A stretch of 64,000 bases of DNA, from assembly GCF_047496725.1 (NCBI RefSeq), contig NC_132973.1:17337733-17401732 (forward strand), written 5' to 3'. Below the pieces are notes generated by a model. The model ran no database searches, was not told the DNA's origin, and saw nothing but the letters and a program-made list of their open reading frames with translations. This DNA is from Anoplolepis gracilipes. Lineage: Eukaryota > Arthropoda > Insecta > Hymenoptera > Formicidae. This document shows, piece after piece, positions 29,841-40,962 of this stretch. Both the position numbers and the translations under genes were made by a program. How positions within the stretch are numbered: the first letter of the stretch is position 1; each line of letters opens with the position of its first letter.

Positions 29841-32800
29841 TGATGTCGGTAGAGAGGGCCTCCGTCGACTCAGACCCCGCACCACGTGGCCGTGGAAGGG
29901 GGGCTCCATCCGCGTTCGATGGCGCATTACCCACGGGCTCAATTTCGCCCGGGGTAAGGGTGTCTCCTTTCACGTTACCACGCTTAGGGTCTAAGCGTGG
30001 CTTCCTTTGGGGCTTGGGGGAGTCGGAGCAGAGCTCTTTGCTCCCCGCACCCTCCTCGTTTCCTTCCCTGACCGAGTCCGCGCGCCGCTTGCGACACTCC
30101 GATGTGTCCATCGGCGCGGGCGTAGACTCGGCTGAAGCCGTTTGGTTCGCTTGTGGGATTTCTCCTACAACGACCTCCATCAGGGACGGAATTGGGCTCT
30201 TGTTTTCGATTCCCCCCTTCTCCCCTCCTACCGACGGGGTGGGTTTTTTGGAGGGAGGAATCGATTTGGCCTTCTTCCTGTTGAGTTTTTTCGGGGGGTG
30301 ACAATTCATGCCCCCCATCCTGTGCCCCGCGGGTGCCCCGAAGTCAGCACAGAGTGCGCAGTGCACTTTCTGCTCGGAGCAGGAATTGGCCTTGTGGCCC
30401 TCCTTGCCGCAGCGGAAACACATATTGGCACAGGATCGGTCGCTGCCGCACTGTTGCTGCACATGCCCCTCCTCCATGCACTTAAAGCATCGAAGGGGGA
30501 GCCGCGGCAACAGCTTGATGGGTAATTTGTACCACGATATCGGTACCTTTCCCATCTGTGTCAATTTGTTGGCCGCGTCTATTGGACATTGCACCAACAC
30601 CGTATTGAGGCCGGTGCGGGGGGCCTTCACGAACGCTCCCATCTTGACGTCCGAGAACCCGCACTTACCCTCCCCGGAGATTGCGGCAACAATCTCCGCC
30701 CGGGTAATGGAGTCTTCCAGCCCCCGAATGCGGAGGTCGGCCATTTTTTGGGGGCACGTGACTCGCACCCCTTCGTTGTCCCCAGTCACCTCTCTAACAC
30801 GTTCGGCGAGTTGTCCCGCCTTGCGTGCCTTGTCCTCACCGGAAATCTCAAGGATTAAGGCACCGGTGAGACCTTTCCTTATTTTGAGGCTTCCTTCCTT
30901 GATTCCCAGTTGGTCAAGTTTTACCTCCTTTCTGATGGCGGCCATGTTTTCGCCATATTTCTTTTCTGGGCAAGTTATCATGACCGCCGAGGTTTTGGGA
31001 ACTTTTCTTTTACCGGGTTTCTCTCCCCCCGTTACCTGCCCACGCTTCTGCTTACCCTGTTCACTGGGCGGTGACTGGCCGCAGCAACGGGTACAGTTCT
31101 GGAGGGGAGGGGAGTCTGTCCTACTTTCTTCTTTCCCTTACGTCCGACCACCACGCTCCACGGAGTTTCCGTGGTCGGAGAGGGGTCATATGTCCCGAGG
31201 TCTGTCGACTTCTTGTCGAAGGGCCCCGGACCTAATGGTCCTCCGCCAGAGGGTGGAGCCCCAGAGGGTTCCGCATCCTGGCGAGATTTCTTTCCAGGTA
31301 TTCTCTCATCGGCAGCGGGTACCGGCAGGGAAAAGGGGGGGAGAGATCTTGGTGTGAGCACAAACCTGGTTTTCTCCCTTCTTCTTTCCCTTCTTGGCCG
31401 CTTTTTCCTTTTGGCTGCTTTTAGGAACCATTCCCTGCGTCTTGGGCTGAGTTGGCGAGGGGATCTCAGCCTCGGCCTCCTTCCCCATTGGCGGCTGAGT
31501 ATGTGCGTTCAGGGGAGCAGATTGGACCGCCTCCCCCTGTCCGTTCGTTGCTTCGAAGAATCGCAGCATCCTTTCCCTCAAGTCAACGCTTATTTGTAGG
31601 TGCTGATTGAGGGCTTCGTACAGGATTGCAAAGTCGCCCTGGATTGTTGGGCGAGTTACCGGTGGGAGTGGTCGAGGGGATCCACTCAAGAGGGGTCCCT
31701 GTTCCTCCGTTACGCTCGCGGCCTGCGGTTCTACCTCCATGCAGGGGTCACCAGCCAGGCCCGGGGACACGCATGCCGGAGATAGTCCGCCCCTCCTCAA
31801 GGCGGTCTTCTTTGGGGAGACATTTTGGGGCGTCCTCAGCCTGAGAGAATGCCACTCCCCGCTGTCGGAATCTGAATCCCGGTCAGATTCAATGCGGTTC
31901 CGTCCTCTCAGGTTCCTGCCCCTTTTTTCCTTTTCACTTTTTGTGATGCTTCCCTCTTCGATCAGGCGAGTACTGAGCTGGTTCGTCAGCACTTTTACCT
32001 GATCGGCGAGTTCCGCCACCTGTTTTTTGAGCTCGCTCGTCTCCTTTTCTTTCTCGGCTTTGAGGAGCTCCAATTAGTGCCAAAGTTCCTCCGCTTCAGC
32101 GTTGCTCGGCGAGGACGATACAGTTCTGTCGTGAAGGACTGCTGTGGCAGCCATGATGGACGCCACAGCCTTCTTCATTTCCCCTTCCAGTGGGCCCTTG
32201 ATGTTCTTGGAGACCTGCAGACTCTTGAAAATGGTCACGCAGTTTGCTATGGTATCCGAACCACAGCCGGTGTCGGAGAGTGGAGGAACATCTCCCTCGC
32301 CACCCTCTGGTTGTCTCGGCATCTCTCCCAGGCCTGTCCATCGGGCATTGAGGCACCCAGGGCCCAATCCGTGTCCACTCTCTCTCTGGCCTCTTCCCTC
32401 GCTCTGGCCCTTGCCTCCCTTGCCTCCCTTTTCTCCCTTGTCCCTTCACCCGTGGTGATGGGCCTTCCTCTGCCTCTCTTGACGGAGCTGACGTCCGACT
32501 GCTCGTCCTCCGAGCCAGCATAGTACGACCCAGCGTGCGATGCTGCTTCGTACTCGTCAGGATCACCCGCCACGCTACTGGCGCGTGATCCCGCTGGGAA
32601 CGCCAAGTCCTCGTCACTAGGAGCAGGAGTTATACCTGTATCGGTATGTTTCCTCCTTTTCCCGCTCGCTCGGCAGCTGTGGCATATATGCCTCGCGTTG
32701 TGAGGGCATTTGCTCGTTTTTTTGGCCATTGGAAATTGGAGGTATCTCCTTTCCAACGCCTCCCTCGCTGCCGTACCATCCTGAATGGCCGTGATGGTAG

Positions 32801-32874
32801 GTTTGCCACCGAATGTCGATGGCCCTGGGTACGAAGGCATAACCTTCCTCTCTGAGCCCTCGGGTATTTCGGGG
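29827..32874 (-). pseudogene. ORF1 (gag-like RNA-binding protein) of element E, broken and 5' truncated
   Basis: The N-terminal part (32840-32247) has a small Cys/His cluster (CPHNARHICHSC) and an acidic stretch. It is followed by KRGRGRPITTGEG, an AT-hook-like motif shared with element D. A frame change and a TAA (32076-32074) precede a coiled coil (from 32073, LLKAEKEKETSELKKQVAEL). After another frame change near 31,310 the gag core (from 30981, MITCPEKKYGENMAAIRKEV) runs cleanly through two CCHC knuckles (CFKCMEEGHVQQQC, CFRCGKEGHKANSC) and a third Cys/His cluster to TAA at 29829. It is cut at its 5' end by the mitochondrial joint. Confidence 0.88.
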
Positions 32875-32882
32875 AATACCCG
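32861..32882. other. Joint between nuclear retroelement and mitochondrial DNA
   Basis: Mitochondrial identity to the full nad1 gene (49793 onward) starts at 32875. The last nuclear-side bases CGGGTATTTC (32861-32870) are the exact reverse complement of the mitochondrial GAAATACCCG at 49791-49800. With GGGG between, the joint is a fold-back palindrome. Confidence 0.85.
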
Positions 32883-33235
32883 CCAATAGATATAAAAATA
32901 ATTATTAATAAAATAGAATAATTTAAATAATAAAAATTAGTAGCAAACGGATATAATAATCATATAGATAATATAGTTACAAATCTCATTAAAGGAGTCA
33001 AATAAAATAATCGATAATTAGATTTATAAACATAAAATAATTCTTTATTTAATAATTTAATAGCATCGCTGAAAGGTTGCAAAATACCAACTAACCCGAC
33101 CTTATTAGGACCTTTACGTATTTGTACATATCCTAAAAATTTCCGCTCTAATAAAGTTAAAAAAGCAATCCCTAACAATAAAATTAATAATAAAATTAAT
33201 AAATTTAATAAATTTAAAACTAAATAATAATAAAT
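32875..33235 (-). CDS. nad1: NADH dehydrogenase subunit 1, 5' part only
   Basis: First 120 codons of mitochondrial complex I subunit 1, starting ATT at 33235. It contains the conserved LLERKFLGYVQIRKGPNKVG block. It is identical to the start of the complete gene at 49206-50153 and is cut at 32875 by the joint to nuclear DNA. Read with the invertebrate mitochondrial code. Confidence 0.9.
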
Positions 33236-33244
33236 ATTTTTAAT

Positions 33245-33315
33245 TATTACTTATATAAATTATTTTTATATATTTATAAATTCTAAATTTATTACACTAT
33301 TCTGGCAAAGTAATC
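33245..33315 (-). tRNA. trnL1: tRNA-Leu (CUN)
   Basis: Acceptor ATTACTT/AAGTAAT, anticodon TAG in the loop of a 5-bp stem. Lies between nad1 and rrnL as in other insects. Confidence 0.85.
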
Positions 33316-34775
33316 TACAATTTTTATAAAATTAATATTATTCTTTAATTTAAAAAAAATTTCAAATAAAAAGTCCTTTCGTACAAATTTATTTACACTT
33401 TAATTATAGATAAAATCCGATCTGGCTTACGCCGATCTAAACTCAAATCATGTAAAATTTTAATAGTCGAACAGACTAAATAATTAAATTTTTCCATCTA
33501 ATTTTTATTTTAATTCAACATCGAGGTCGCAATCATTTTTTATAATATGATCTTAAAAAAAATATTACGCTGTTATCCCTAAGGTAATTAATTTTTCAAT
33601 AATTTTTTTTAAAACTTATTCATATTTTCATAAATATATGATTATCTATTAAATAAAATTAAAAAAGTTTATAAAATTTTTTAATCCTCCCAACTAAATA
33701 TAATTTTATACTAAATTTAAAAACTAATGTATTTTAATAAAAATTATATTAAATTCTATAGGGTCTTATCGTCCCATAATATTATTTGAACATTTTTATT
33801 CAAAATTTAAATTTTTATTATTTAATTTAAAAAGCTTAAATCTCATCCATTCCTTCATTCCAGGCTCCAATTAAAAGACAAATGATTATGCTACGTTAGC
33901 ACAGTCAAATTACTGCGGCTATTTAATACACATCATTGAGCAGAACAAATCTTTAATTATTTTCTAAAAACCATGTTTTTATTAAACAGGTGGACTTAAT
34001 TTTATTTAAATATATTAAATAAATTTATTTTGCCTAATTCTTTAATTAAATATAAATTATTAATTATTATCAAATTTTTAAAAATAAATTTTATAAATAA
34101 TACTAATTTTATCATTATTAATTTTTAATTTAAATTAATAAAAATATTTTTTTAATTTATTAAATTTATTTTAATTTTAAAATTATAATTAAACTATGCT
34201 AAAATAAATAAATTATTAAATTTTTTCAAAAAATTTTAAATTTTAAAACCATTTTTATAAAATTTTTATAAATAATATTAATAAATTTTTTAAATTTTAA
34301 AATTAATTTATAGATTATCCCATAAATTTTTAATATAAATCAATATATTTATTGTAAATAAAAATTATTTTAAACTTTAATAAAAATTTACATATTTAAA
34401 TTTATATCTAAATTAAATTTATATAAAAAAAAAATTAAATATCAAAAAAATTGATTAAAATATCTTCTCTAAATAAATATTAAAAATAATTTTTTTATAT
34501 TAAATTTTATTTATTTATTTAACTCTTTTTCTTTCGAGAAATTTATTTATCAATAATTTTTTTTAATAAACCCTGATACAAAAGGTACATTCAACTAAAA
34601 TTACTCTAAAAAAATTTTTTTATTTTCATTTACATTACATTATCATTAAAATTAAAATAATTATTTTAAAATTTTTTACTAAAACTTTTTTTTTTTTAAT
34701 ATAATTTTATTTAATAATTTATAATATTTTTTCTTATATTTATTTATTATTAATAATTTATTTATTAATTATAAT
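33316..34775 (-). rRNA. rrnL: 16S (large subunit) ribosomal RNA
   Basis: Fills the space between trnL1 and trnV. Conserved 3'-half blocks include (plus-strand sense) GCTGTTATCCCTAAGGTAA near 33570, a GATCTAAACTCA region near 33433, and CCTGATACAAAAGGTAC near 34573. Ends are set by the flanking tRNAs. Confidence 0.9.
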
Positions 34776-34843
34776 AAAATTTAAAAAATTTTTAATTAAT
34801 CTTTTCAATGTAAATGAAAAATTTTTATTTAAACTAAAATTTT
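34776..34843 (-). tRNA. trnV: tRNA-Val
   Basis: Anticodon TAC within stem TTTCA/TGAAA, acceptor AAAATTT/AAATTTT, between the two rRNAs. Confidence 0.8.
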
Positions 34844-35640
34844 TTTTTATTCTAAATACATTTTCCAATATATTTACTTTGTTACGACTTTTTCCACAAA
34901 TTTTTATTAATGAAAATGACGGGCAATTTGTACATATTTTATTTAAAATTCAATTTAAATATTTTTTTAACATTACAATTAAATTCAATATTTATAAAAC
35001 TTTAAAAATTTATTTCAATTAATTAAATTAAATGTAACTCATTTAAATCTTAACTATTCTACATTTTGAATTGAATTATAATTATAATTAATTTTTAAAT
35101 TATTAATCTTTTAATATAATTTTTCAACAACAATATATAAAAATTAAATTAAGTAATTCTATTCGTGGATTATCAAATTAATCAACAAGTTCCTCTAAAT
35201 CATAAAATACCGCCAAATTTTTTATTTTTAATGATTAACATTTAATATTTAATTATATTTTATTTTCATTTAAATAATAGGGTATCTAATCCTAATTTAT
35301 TATATAAATTTTTTTAATTTTATTATTAATTTAAATAAAATTATTTAACTTTTAATATCTATTCATATTTCACCATAAAAAAATAAATTAGTTAAATATA
35401 TTTATTTATTTATATATTTTATATTTATATATAATTATTTAAATTTATTTTTATTTAAAGTATAAACCGCAATTGCTGGCACTTTATTTATTAATAATAA
35501 ATTATAATTTTCTATTATAAATTTTTATTTAATTAATTATTATAAATACTAATTTATATATTATTAAATTATTTAAATTTTATATAATTTTTTAAAATTT
35601 TATTTATACTTTAAATTATAAAATAAATTTAAAAAAAAAA
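34844..35640 (-). rRNA. rrnS: 12S (small subunit) ribosomal RNA
   Basis: Minus-strand gene whose 3' end carries AAGTCGTAACAAAG (34875-34890). Inside are the AGGATTAGATACCCT block (near 35285) and GTGCCAGCAATTGCGGTTTA (near 35467-35486). The 5' end, by the control region, is approximate. Confidence 0.88.
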
Positions 35641-36550
35641 TTAATTTTGTAATTATATTTATTAATTATTAAAAACAAATTATAAAAATAATTTAAATTT
35701 AAATTTAATATGAATATAAAATTTAATTTATAATATACATAAAAAAAAAAAATTAAATAATATTCCCCCCTTTTTTATATTATTATCATTATTATTAATT
35801 ATTAATAATTATTTAAATATATTAAAATATTTTATTAATAAATAATTTTTTTTTTTATATTTTAGGTTTTTAATATTTTAAATTAAAAATAATGATTAAT
35901 AAGTTTTAATTAATTAATAATAAATAATTAATGTTAATTAAATATTTTAAATATATATAATTAATTATATATTTATAAAAATAATTAAAATATTTTATTA
36001 ACATTAAATAATAAATATTAAATAATATTAATGTATATATAAATAAAAACTTAAATTTTTAATTTTTTTTACTTTCTATAAAATACTCTCCTTAAATTTA
36101 TATAAATAAGATTTTTAATTATTATTAATTATTTTATTTATAGATAAGTTTTTTAATTTTAATTTTAATAATATATTTTTTTTTTATAAATACATATAAT
36201 TAAAATAGTCAATTATTAAATTTAAATAAAATTACTCTCTCCCTCTGAATTTTATTTTAACTAATTATACTTTTTTAATTCTATAATAACTAATTATTTT
36301 TAAAAAATCAATTTTTATAATAATTTTATTTATAATATTTTATTATTTAATTTATTAATTAATCTTTATAACTACTTTAATTTTAATAAATTCTTTTATT
36401 ATTTTTACTAATACAAATTTAATTTAAATTATTTATTTAAATTTACTTATAACCTTTTTTTAAATTAAATTTACTTATCATATTTAATTTTAACTAATGA
36501 TTAATAGTCAATTTTCAAAAATATTATACTAATTTATATTTATTTAATTA
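35641..36550. promoter_or_regulatory. Mitochondrial control region
   Basis: About 900 bp of nearly pure A/T between rrnS and trnM, with a C6 tract at 35765-35770 followed by poly(T), and many TATA/ATTAAT runs. In insects this region holds the replication origin and transcription starts. No gene. It is copied in full in each downstream repeat unit. Confidence 0.85.
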
Positions 36551-36623
36551 AAGTAAGTAAGCTAATTCTCTAAGCTTTTAGGTTCATACCCTAAATATAG
36601 AAATTTTATCTTTCTCTTATTTA
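36551..36623 (+). tRNA. trnM: tRNA-Met
   Basis: Anticodon CAT in TTAGG-loop-CCTAA, acceptor AAGTAAG/CTTATTT with one G-T pair, T stem AGAAA/TTTCT. First of the M-I-Q block typical of ants. Confidence 0.9.
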
Positions 36624-36672
36624 ATTAATTATTTTTGCTATTTAAATTTTATTAATAACTAAAAATTTATTT

Positions 36673-36741
36673 AATGATATGCCTGATAAAAGGATTATTT
36701 TGATAGAATAAATCATACATAATTTATATATGTTTTCATTT
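36673..36741 (+). tRNA. trnI: tRNA-Ile
   Basis: Anticodon GAT in TTATT-loop-AATAA, D arm GCCTGATAAAAGGA, acceptor AATGATA/TTTTCATT. Confidence 0.9.
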
Positions 36742-36753
36742 AAATTAATTTTT

Positions 36754-36825
36754 TTATATTTAATAGATTTAAACTATCTCAAAAAATTTCAAAAATTTTT
36801 ATGCTTCATAATACATTAAAATATA
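36754..36825 (-). tRNA. trnQ: tRNA-Gln
   Basis: Minus strand, anticodon TTG, acceptor TATATTT/AAATATA, ordinary insect trnQ sequence pattern. Confidence 0.85.
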
Positions 36826-36884
36826 ATATTAATATTCAATATTTATTCAAAGTTTAATACAACTAAAAAATTAATTTTTTTTAT

Positions 36885-37908
36885 ATGCATCATAATTTAT
36901 TCATAAAATTTTTTTTAATGTCTTATTTAATTTATTTTTCTTTTATTTCTTTATTTTTATACGATTTATTAATAATTTGAATTATTATGGAAATTAATAA
37001 TTTTTTATTCATTTGTTTTTTATCAATTAAATTAAAAAATAAAAAAATTATTTTTTTATATTATCTTATTCAAGCTTTAGCTTCCTTAATAATAATGTTA
37101 ACTTTAATTATTAATAATTTTATATATATACAAATAAATTTTATTATAATCAATTTTTTTATCTCTATTATAATTAAATTAGGGATCCCCCCATTTCATT
37201 CATGAATCCCTTCTGTAGCTATTTTTTTAGATTGATATTCATTATTTATTTTTTTAACAATTCAAAAAATTATTCCTTTATACATAATTTCACTTATTAA
37301 CCCTCCAATTTTTTTACTATATTTTATAATTTTAACATCTGCATTTATCTCCGCCTTTAAAATAATTTATTCAATAAATTTTAAAATTTTATTAAGATTT
37401 TCTTCAATTAACCAATAGTTTTCTTCGATTAACCGGAAAAATATTAATTTTAATTTATTTTAAAACCCTAATCTGATTTTCATATTTAATATTCTATACA
37501 CTTATCCCATTAATTATTATTATAATTTTTATATATTTTAAAATTTCATTTAGATTTTCTTTAAGTAATAACTTTCCTTCAATTAATTTTAATTTAATTT
37601 GTTTGTTATTAATTTTTAATTTAGCCAGAATTCCTCCACTAACGTTTTTTATTTTTAAATGAACTATAATCTATATTTTTTTATTAAATTCAAATTTTTA
37701 CTTTATTTTTATTTTAATGATTTTAAATTCTTTCATTTTAAATTATGTTTATATTAATTTAATAAATCTAATAATATATTTTTATTCAATTAAAATTAAG
37801 CTTTTTAATAAACCAATATACATATATAAATTTTCCCACTCATATAGATTATTTATTTTTTTCATGATTTTAAGCTTAATCTTTTCATTAATTATAATTT
37901 CAATTTAG
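36885..37908 (+). CDS. nad2: NADH dehydrogenase subunit 2, with internal TAG and +1 frameshift
   Basis: Starts ATG (MHHNLFMKFFLM), with highly hydrophobic complex I membrane helices and the conserved KLGIPPFHSW block. In frame until TAG at 37416-37418. Reading continues but needs a +1 shift at GGAAAAATA (about 37430-37438) to enter the frame ending TAG at 37908; total length is 3n+1. The disruption lies in an imperfect 21-bp direct repeat (TTTTCTTC(A/G)ATTAACC, 37399 and 37420). The three downstream partial copies replace the TAG with ATG but keep the +1 shift. Confidence 0.85.
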
Positions 37909-37976
37909 TTTGTATACAATTTTTTAAAATTAGATATATAATTTTCACCCCACTTAATCAATAAATTTTAAATATT

Positions 37977-38053
37977 AAGATTTTAAGTTAAATTTTTAAA
38001 CTTTAAATTTTCAAAGTTTACACAATAAAATTTAAAAAAATTTTTAAATCTTA
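37977..38053 (+). tRNA. trnW: tRNA-Trp
   Basis: Anticodon TCA in TAAAT-loop-GTTTA, acceptor AAGATTT/AAATCTT. TCA reads both TGA and TGG, as the code used here requires. Confidence 0.8.
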
Positions 38054-38063
38054 AAAATTCTAA

Positions 38064-38133
38064 TATTTTAATTTTTTATTAAAAATTTTTTTAAATTTGC
38101 AATTTAATATTTTTATTAGTTAAACTATAAAAT
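38064..38133 (-). tRNA. trnC: tRNA-Cys
   Basis: Minus strand, anticodon GCA, D arm AGTTTAACTA, acceptor ATTTTAT/TTAAAAT. Confidence 0.8.
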
Positions 38134-38170
38134 ATATAAAAAATTTTTATTTTTATAACACATTTAATGT

Positions 38171-38236
38171 AATATCAGAAAATTAAAATTTTCTTAAATA
38201 AATTTACAATTTATTACTTAAATCAGACATGATATC
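38171..38236 (-). tRNA. trnY: tRNA-Tyr
   Basis: Minus strand, anticodon GTA in a perfect AAATAAA-type stem, acceptor ATATCA/TGATAT. Confidence 0.8.
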
Positions 38237-38291
38237 TATTATTATCTCACTTAAACTTAGTAAATAATTTTATTATCAATAAAAATATACT

Positions 38292-39821
38292 ATGAATAAG
38301 TGACTTTATTCAACTAATCACAAAGATATTGGCATTCTATTTTTTTTATTTGCAATTTGGGCTGGGATAATCGGATCTTCTATAAGAATAATTATTCGTT
38401 TAAAATTAGGATCATCTAATGCACTAATTAATAATGATCAAATTTATAATTCAATAGTTACTAGACACGCATTTATTATAATTTTCTTTATAGTTATGCC
38501 ATTTATAATTGGGGGATTTGGAAATTTTCTTGTCCCTCTAATACTTGGTTCACCTAATATAGCCTACCCTCGAATAAATAATATAAGTTTTTGACTTCTA
38601 CCCCCCTCACTCTCTCTACTTTTATTAAGTAATTTTATTAATGATGGAACTGGGACTGGATGAACAATTTATCCCCCTTTAGCCTCTAATACATTTCACA
38701 ATGGTCCTTCAGTAGATTTAACAATTATTTCTCTTCATATTGCCGGAATATCTTCTATTCTAGGGGCTATTAATTTTATTTCTACAATCTTAAATATACA
38801 TCATAAAAATCTCACAATTGATAAAATACCCCTTCTAGTTTGATCAATTCTCATTACAGCAATTCTCTTACTTTTATCCCTCCCAATTTTAGCCGGAGCA
38901 ATCACAATACTTTTAACAGACCGAAATTTAAATACTTCATTTTTTGATCCGTCAGGAGGGGGTGATCCTATTCTTTATCAACATTTATTTTGATTCTTTG
39001 GTCACCCCGAAGTTTATATTCTTATTCTCCCAGGATTTGGGCTAATTTCCCATATTATCATAAATGAGAGAGGAAAAAAAGAAACCTTTGGTGCCTTAGG
39101 AATAATCTATGCTCTTATAGCAATTGGATTTTTAGGCTTTATTGTTTGGGCTCATCATATATTTACTATTGAGCTAGATGTTGATACCCGAGCCTATTTC
39201 ACTTCAGCAACAATAATTATTGCAATTCCAACAGGAATTAAAATCTTCAGTTGAATTACAACACTTCATGGTACAAAAATTAATTATAATTCCTCTCTTT
39301 GATGGGCTATAGGATTTATTTTTTTATTCACAATGGGGGAATTAACTGGAATTATACTATCCAATTCCTCAATTGATATTATTCTTCATGATACATATTA
39401 TGTTGTTGCCTACTTTCATTATGTTCTTTCTATAGGAGCTGTATTTGCCATTATTGCAAGATTTATTCATTGATTCCCTCTTATTACAGGATATTCTTTA
39501 AATAATTACTTTTTAAATATTCAATTTATCTCAATATTTGTTGGTGTAAATTTAACATTCTTCCCACAACATTTTTTAGGGGTGAGAGGCATACCTCGAC
39601 GATACTCAGATTATCCAGACACCTACCTCTCATGAAATATTATTTCTTCAATTGGTTCATTAATTTCTATCATCAGATTAATTTTTTTAATATATTTAAT
39701 TTGAGAATCCCTATCATCTAAACGTCTTGTCTTAAATATATTCTATCTTAATCCTTCATTAGAATGACTAAGAAAATTACCACCTGTTAATCACAGATAT
39801 AATGAAATTCCTTCAATTTAA
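38292..39821 (+). CDS. cox1: Cytochrome c oxidase subunit I
   Basis: Intact 509-residue protein, ATG to TAA, read with TGA = Trp and AGA = Ser. It begins MNKWLYSTNHKDIG and contains the haem and copper ligands of the catalytic core (HPEVYILILPGFG, WAHHMFTIELDVD) of complex IV in the inner membrane. It has normal length, no frameshift, and lies between trnY and trnL2 as in other insects. Confidence 0.98.
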
Positions 39822-39845
39822 TTAAAAATTATCAACTTTAAAAAA

Positions 39846-39913
39846 TTTTAATATGGCAGATTAGTGCAATAGATTTAAACTCTATATATAAAGATAAATT
39901 CTTTTATTAAAAA
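39846..39913 (+). tRNA. trnL2: tRNA-Leu (UUR)
   Basis: Anticodon TAA, D arm GGCAGATTAGTGCAAT, acceptor TTTTAAT/ATTAAAA. Lies between cox1 and cox2. Confidence 0.92.
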
Positions 39914-40591
39914 TAATTACTTGAATAATTTTCCTTCAAAATTCTAATTCACCTACATATGATATAATAATTTTTTTTCATGATTTTACTATAATAATTT
40001 TAATTTTCATTACTTTATTAATTCTTTTTATTATAATTTCAATAATTAATAATAAATTTACTGACCGATTTATACTTCAAGGCCACACTATTGAATTAAT
40101 TTGAACTATTTTTCCAATATATTATTTTAATTTTTATTGCCATCCCATCAATTAAAATTTTATATTTAACTGATGAGATATTTAATAATAAAATTACCCT
40201 GAAATCTATGGGACATCAATGATATTGAAGGTATGAACTTTCAGATTTTTTAAATATTGAATTTGATTCATTTATAATTCCTACTAATGAATTAAACCCC
40301 AATGAATTTCGTCTATTAGACATAGATAATCGTTGTATTCTTCCATATAATTATCCCATTCGTGTTTTAACTACATCTATAGATGTAATTCACGCTTGAA
40401 CAGTCCCATCTTTAGGAATTAAAATAGATTCTACACCCGGACGACTAAATCAATCAATGTTAATTATAAACCGACCAGGTCTTTTTTTTGGCCAATGTTC
40501 TGAAATTTGTGGTATAAATCATAGATTTATACTCATTGTTATTGAATCAACAAACTTTCCTAACTTCAAAGACTGACTTCTTACCTTTTAA
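39913..40591 (+). CDS. cox2: Cytochrome c oxidase subunit II, +1 frameshift
   Basis: Complex IV subunit II with two N-terminal helices, then the CuA domain (DVIHAWTVPSLGIK, GQCSEICGMNH). Total length is 3n+1. An extra T at about 40120 (CCAATA-T-ATTATT) puts the first helix pair and the CuA domain in different frames. Everything before and after is normal. It is either a sequencing or assembly indel, nuclear-copy decay, or translational frameshifting. Confidence 0.9.
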
Positions 40592-40648
40592 CTAATTTTT
40601 TTTATTTTAATTGAATAATTAATAAATATAAAATATAATTTTTACATT

Positions 40649-40720
40649 CATTAAATGACTGAAAGTAAGTTTTGACTTTTTAAGTCAAATTATAATAGAT
40701 CTAACACCCTATTTTTAATG
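40649..40720 (+). tRNA. trnK: tRNA-Lys
   Basis: Anticodon TTT in TTGAC-loop-GTCAA, acceptor CATTAAA/TTTAATG. TTT rather than CTT is common in Hymenoptera. Confidence 0.85.
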
Positions 40721-40721
40721 T

Positions 40722-40797
40722 AAAGAATTAGTTTAATATTAAAAAACATTAAATTGTCAATTTAAAAATATTTTCACCCCCACAAAAATATTCTTTT
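40722..40797 (+). tRNA. trnD: tRNA-Asp
   Basis: Anticodon GTC in TTAAA-loop-TTTAA, acceptor AAAGAAT/ATTCTTT. Confidence 0.88.
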
Positions 40798-40962
40798 ATA
40801 CCACACATAATACCGATAATATGAGCAATAATGTTAATTTTATCTATATTTTCACTTTTTATGATTTTAAGCATTATTTATTTTTATCCTATCAACTTAA
40901 AAATTAATTATTATAATAATATAATTTTAACAAATCCTAAAAAATGAATTTGAAAATGATAA
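40798..40962 (+). CDS. atp8: ATP synthase subunit 8
   Basis: Intact 54-residue membrane protein beginning with ATA (MPHMMPMMWA) and ending WKW then TAA. It overlaps the start of atp6 by 7 nt, the usual arrangement of these two subunits of the ATP synthase Fo part. Confidence 0.92.

Larger units (their letters stand above)
26155..32874 (-). mobile_element. R1-clade non-LTR retrotransposon, element E, 5' truncated
   Basis: Minus-strand copy in the same orientation as D and immediately upstream of it, giving a head-to-tail pair. It has ORF1 (32874-29827), ORF2 (29840-26584) and a 3' UTR (26583-26155). Its 5' UTR is absent because the sequence switches to mitochondrial DNA at 32875. It belongs to a related but distinct subfamily; ORF1 and ORF2 differ clearly from those of D. 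Confidence 0.85.

Noticed and set aside
37909..37976. Possible extra tRNA between nad2 and trnW
   Set aside because: No convincing anticodon arm; all 22 expected tRNAs are already accounted for elsewhere.
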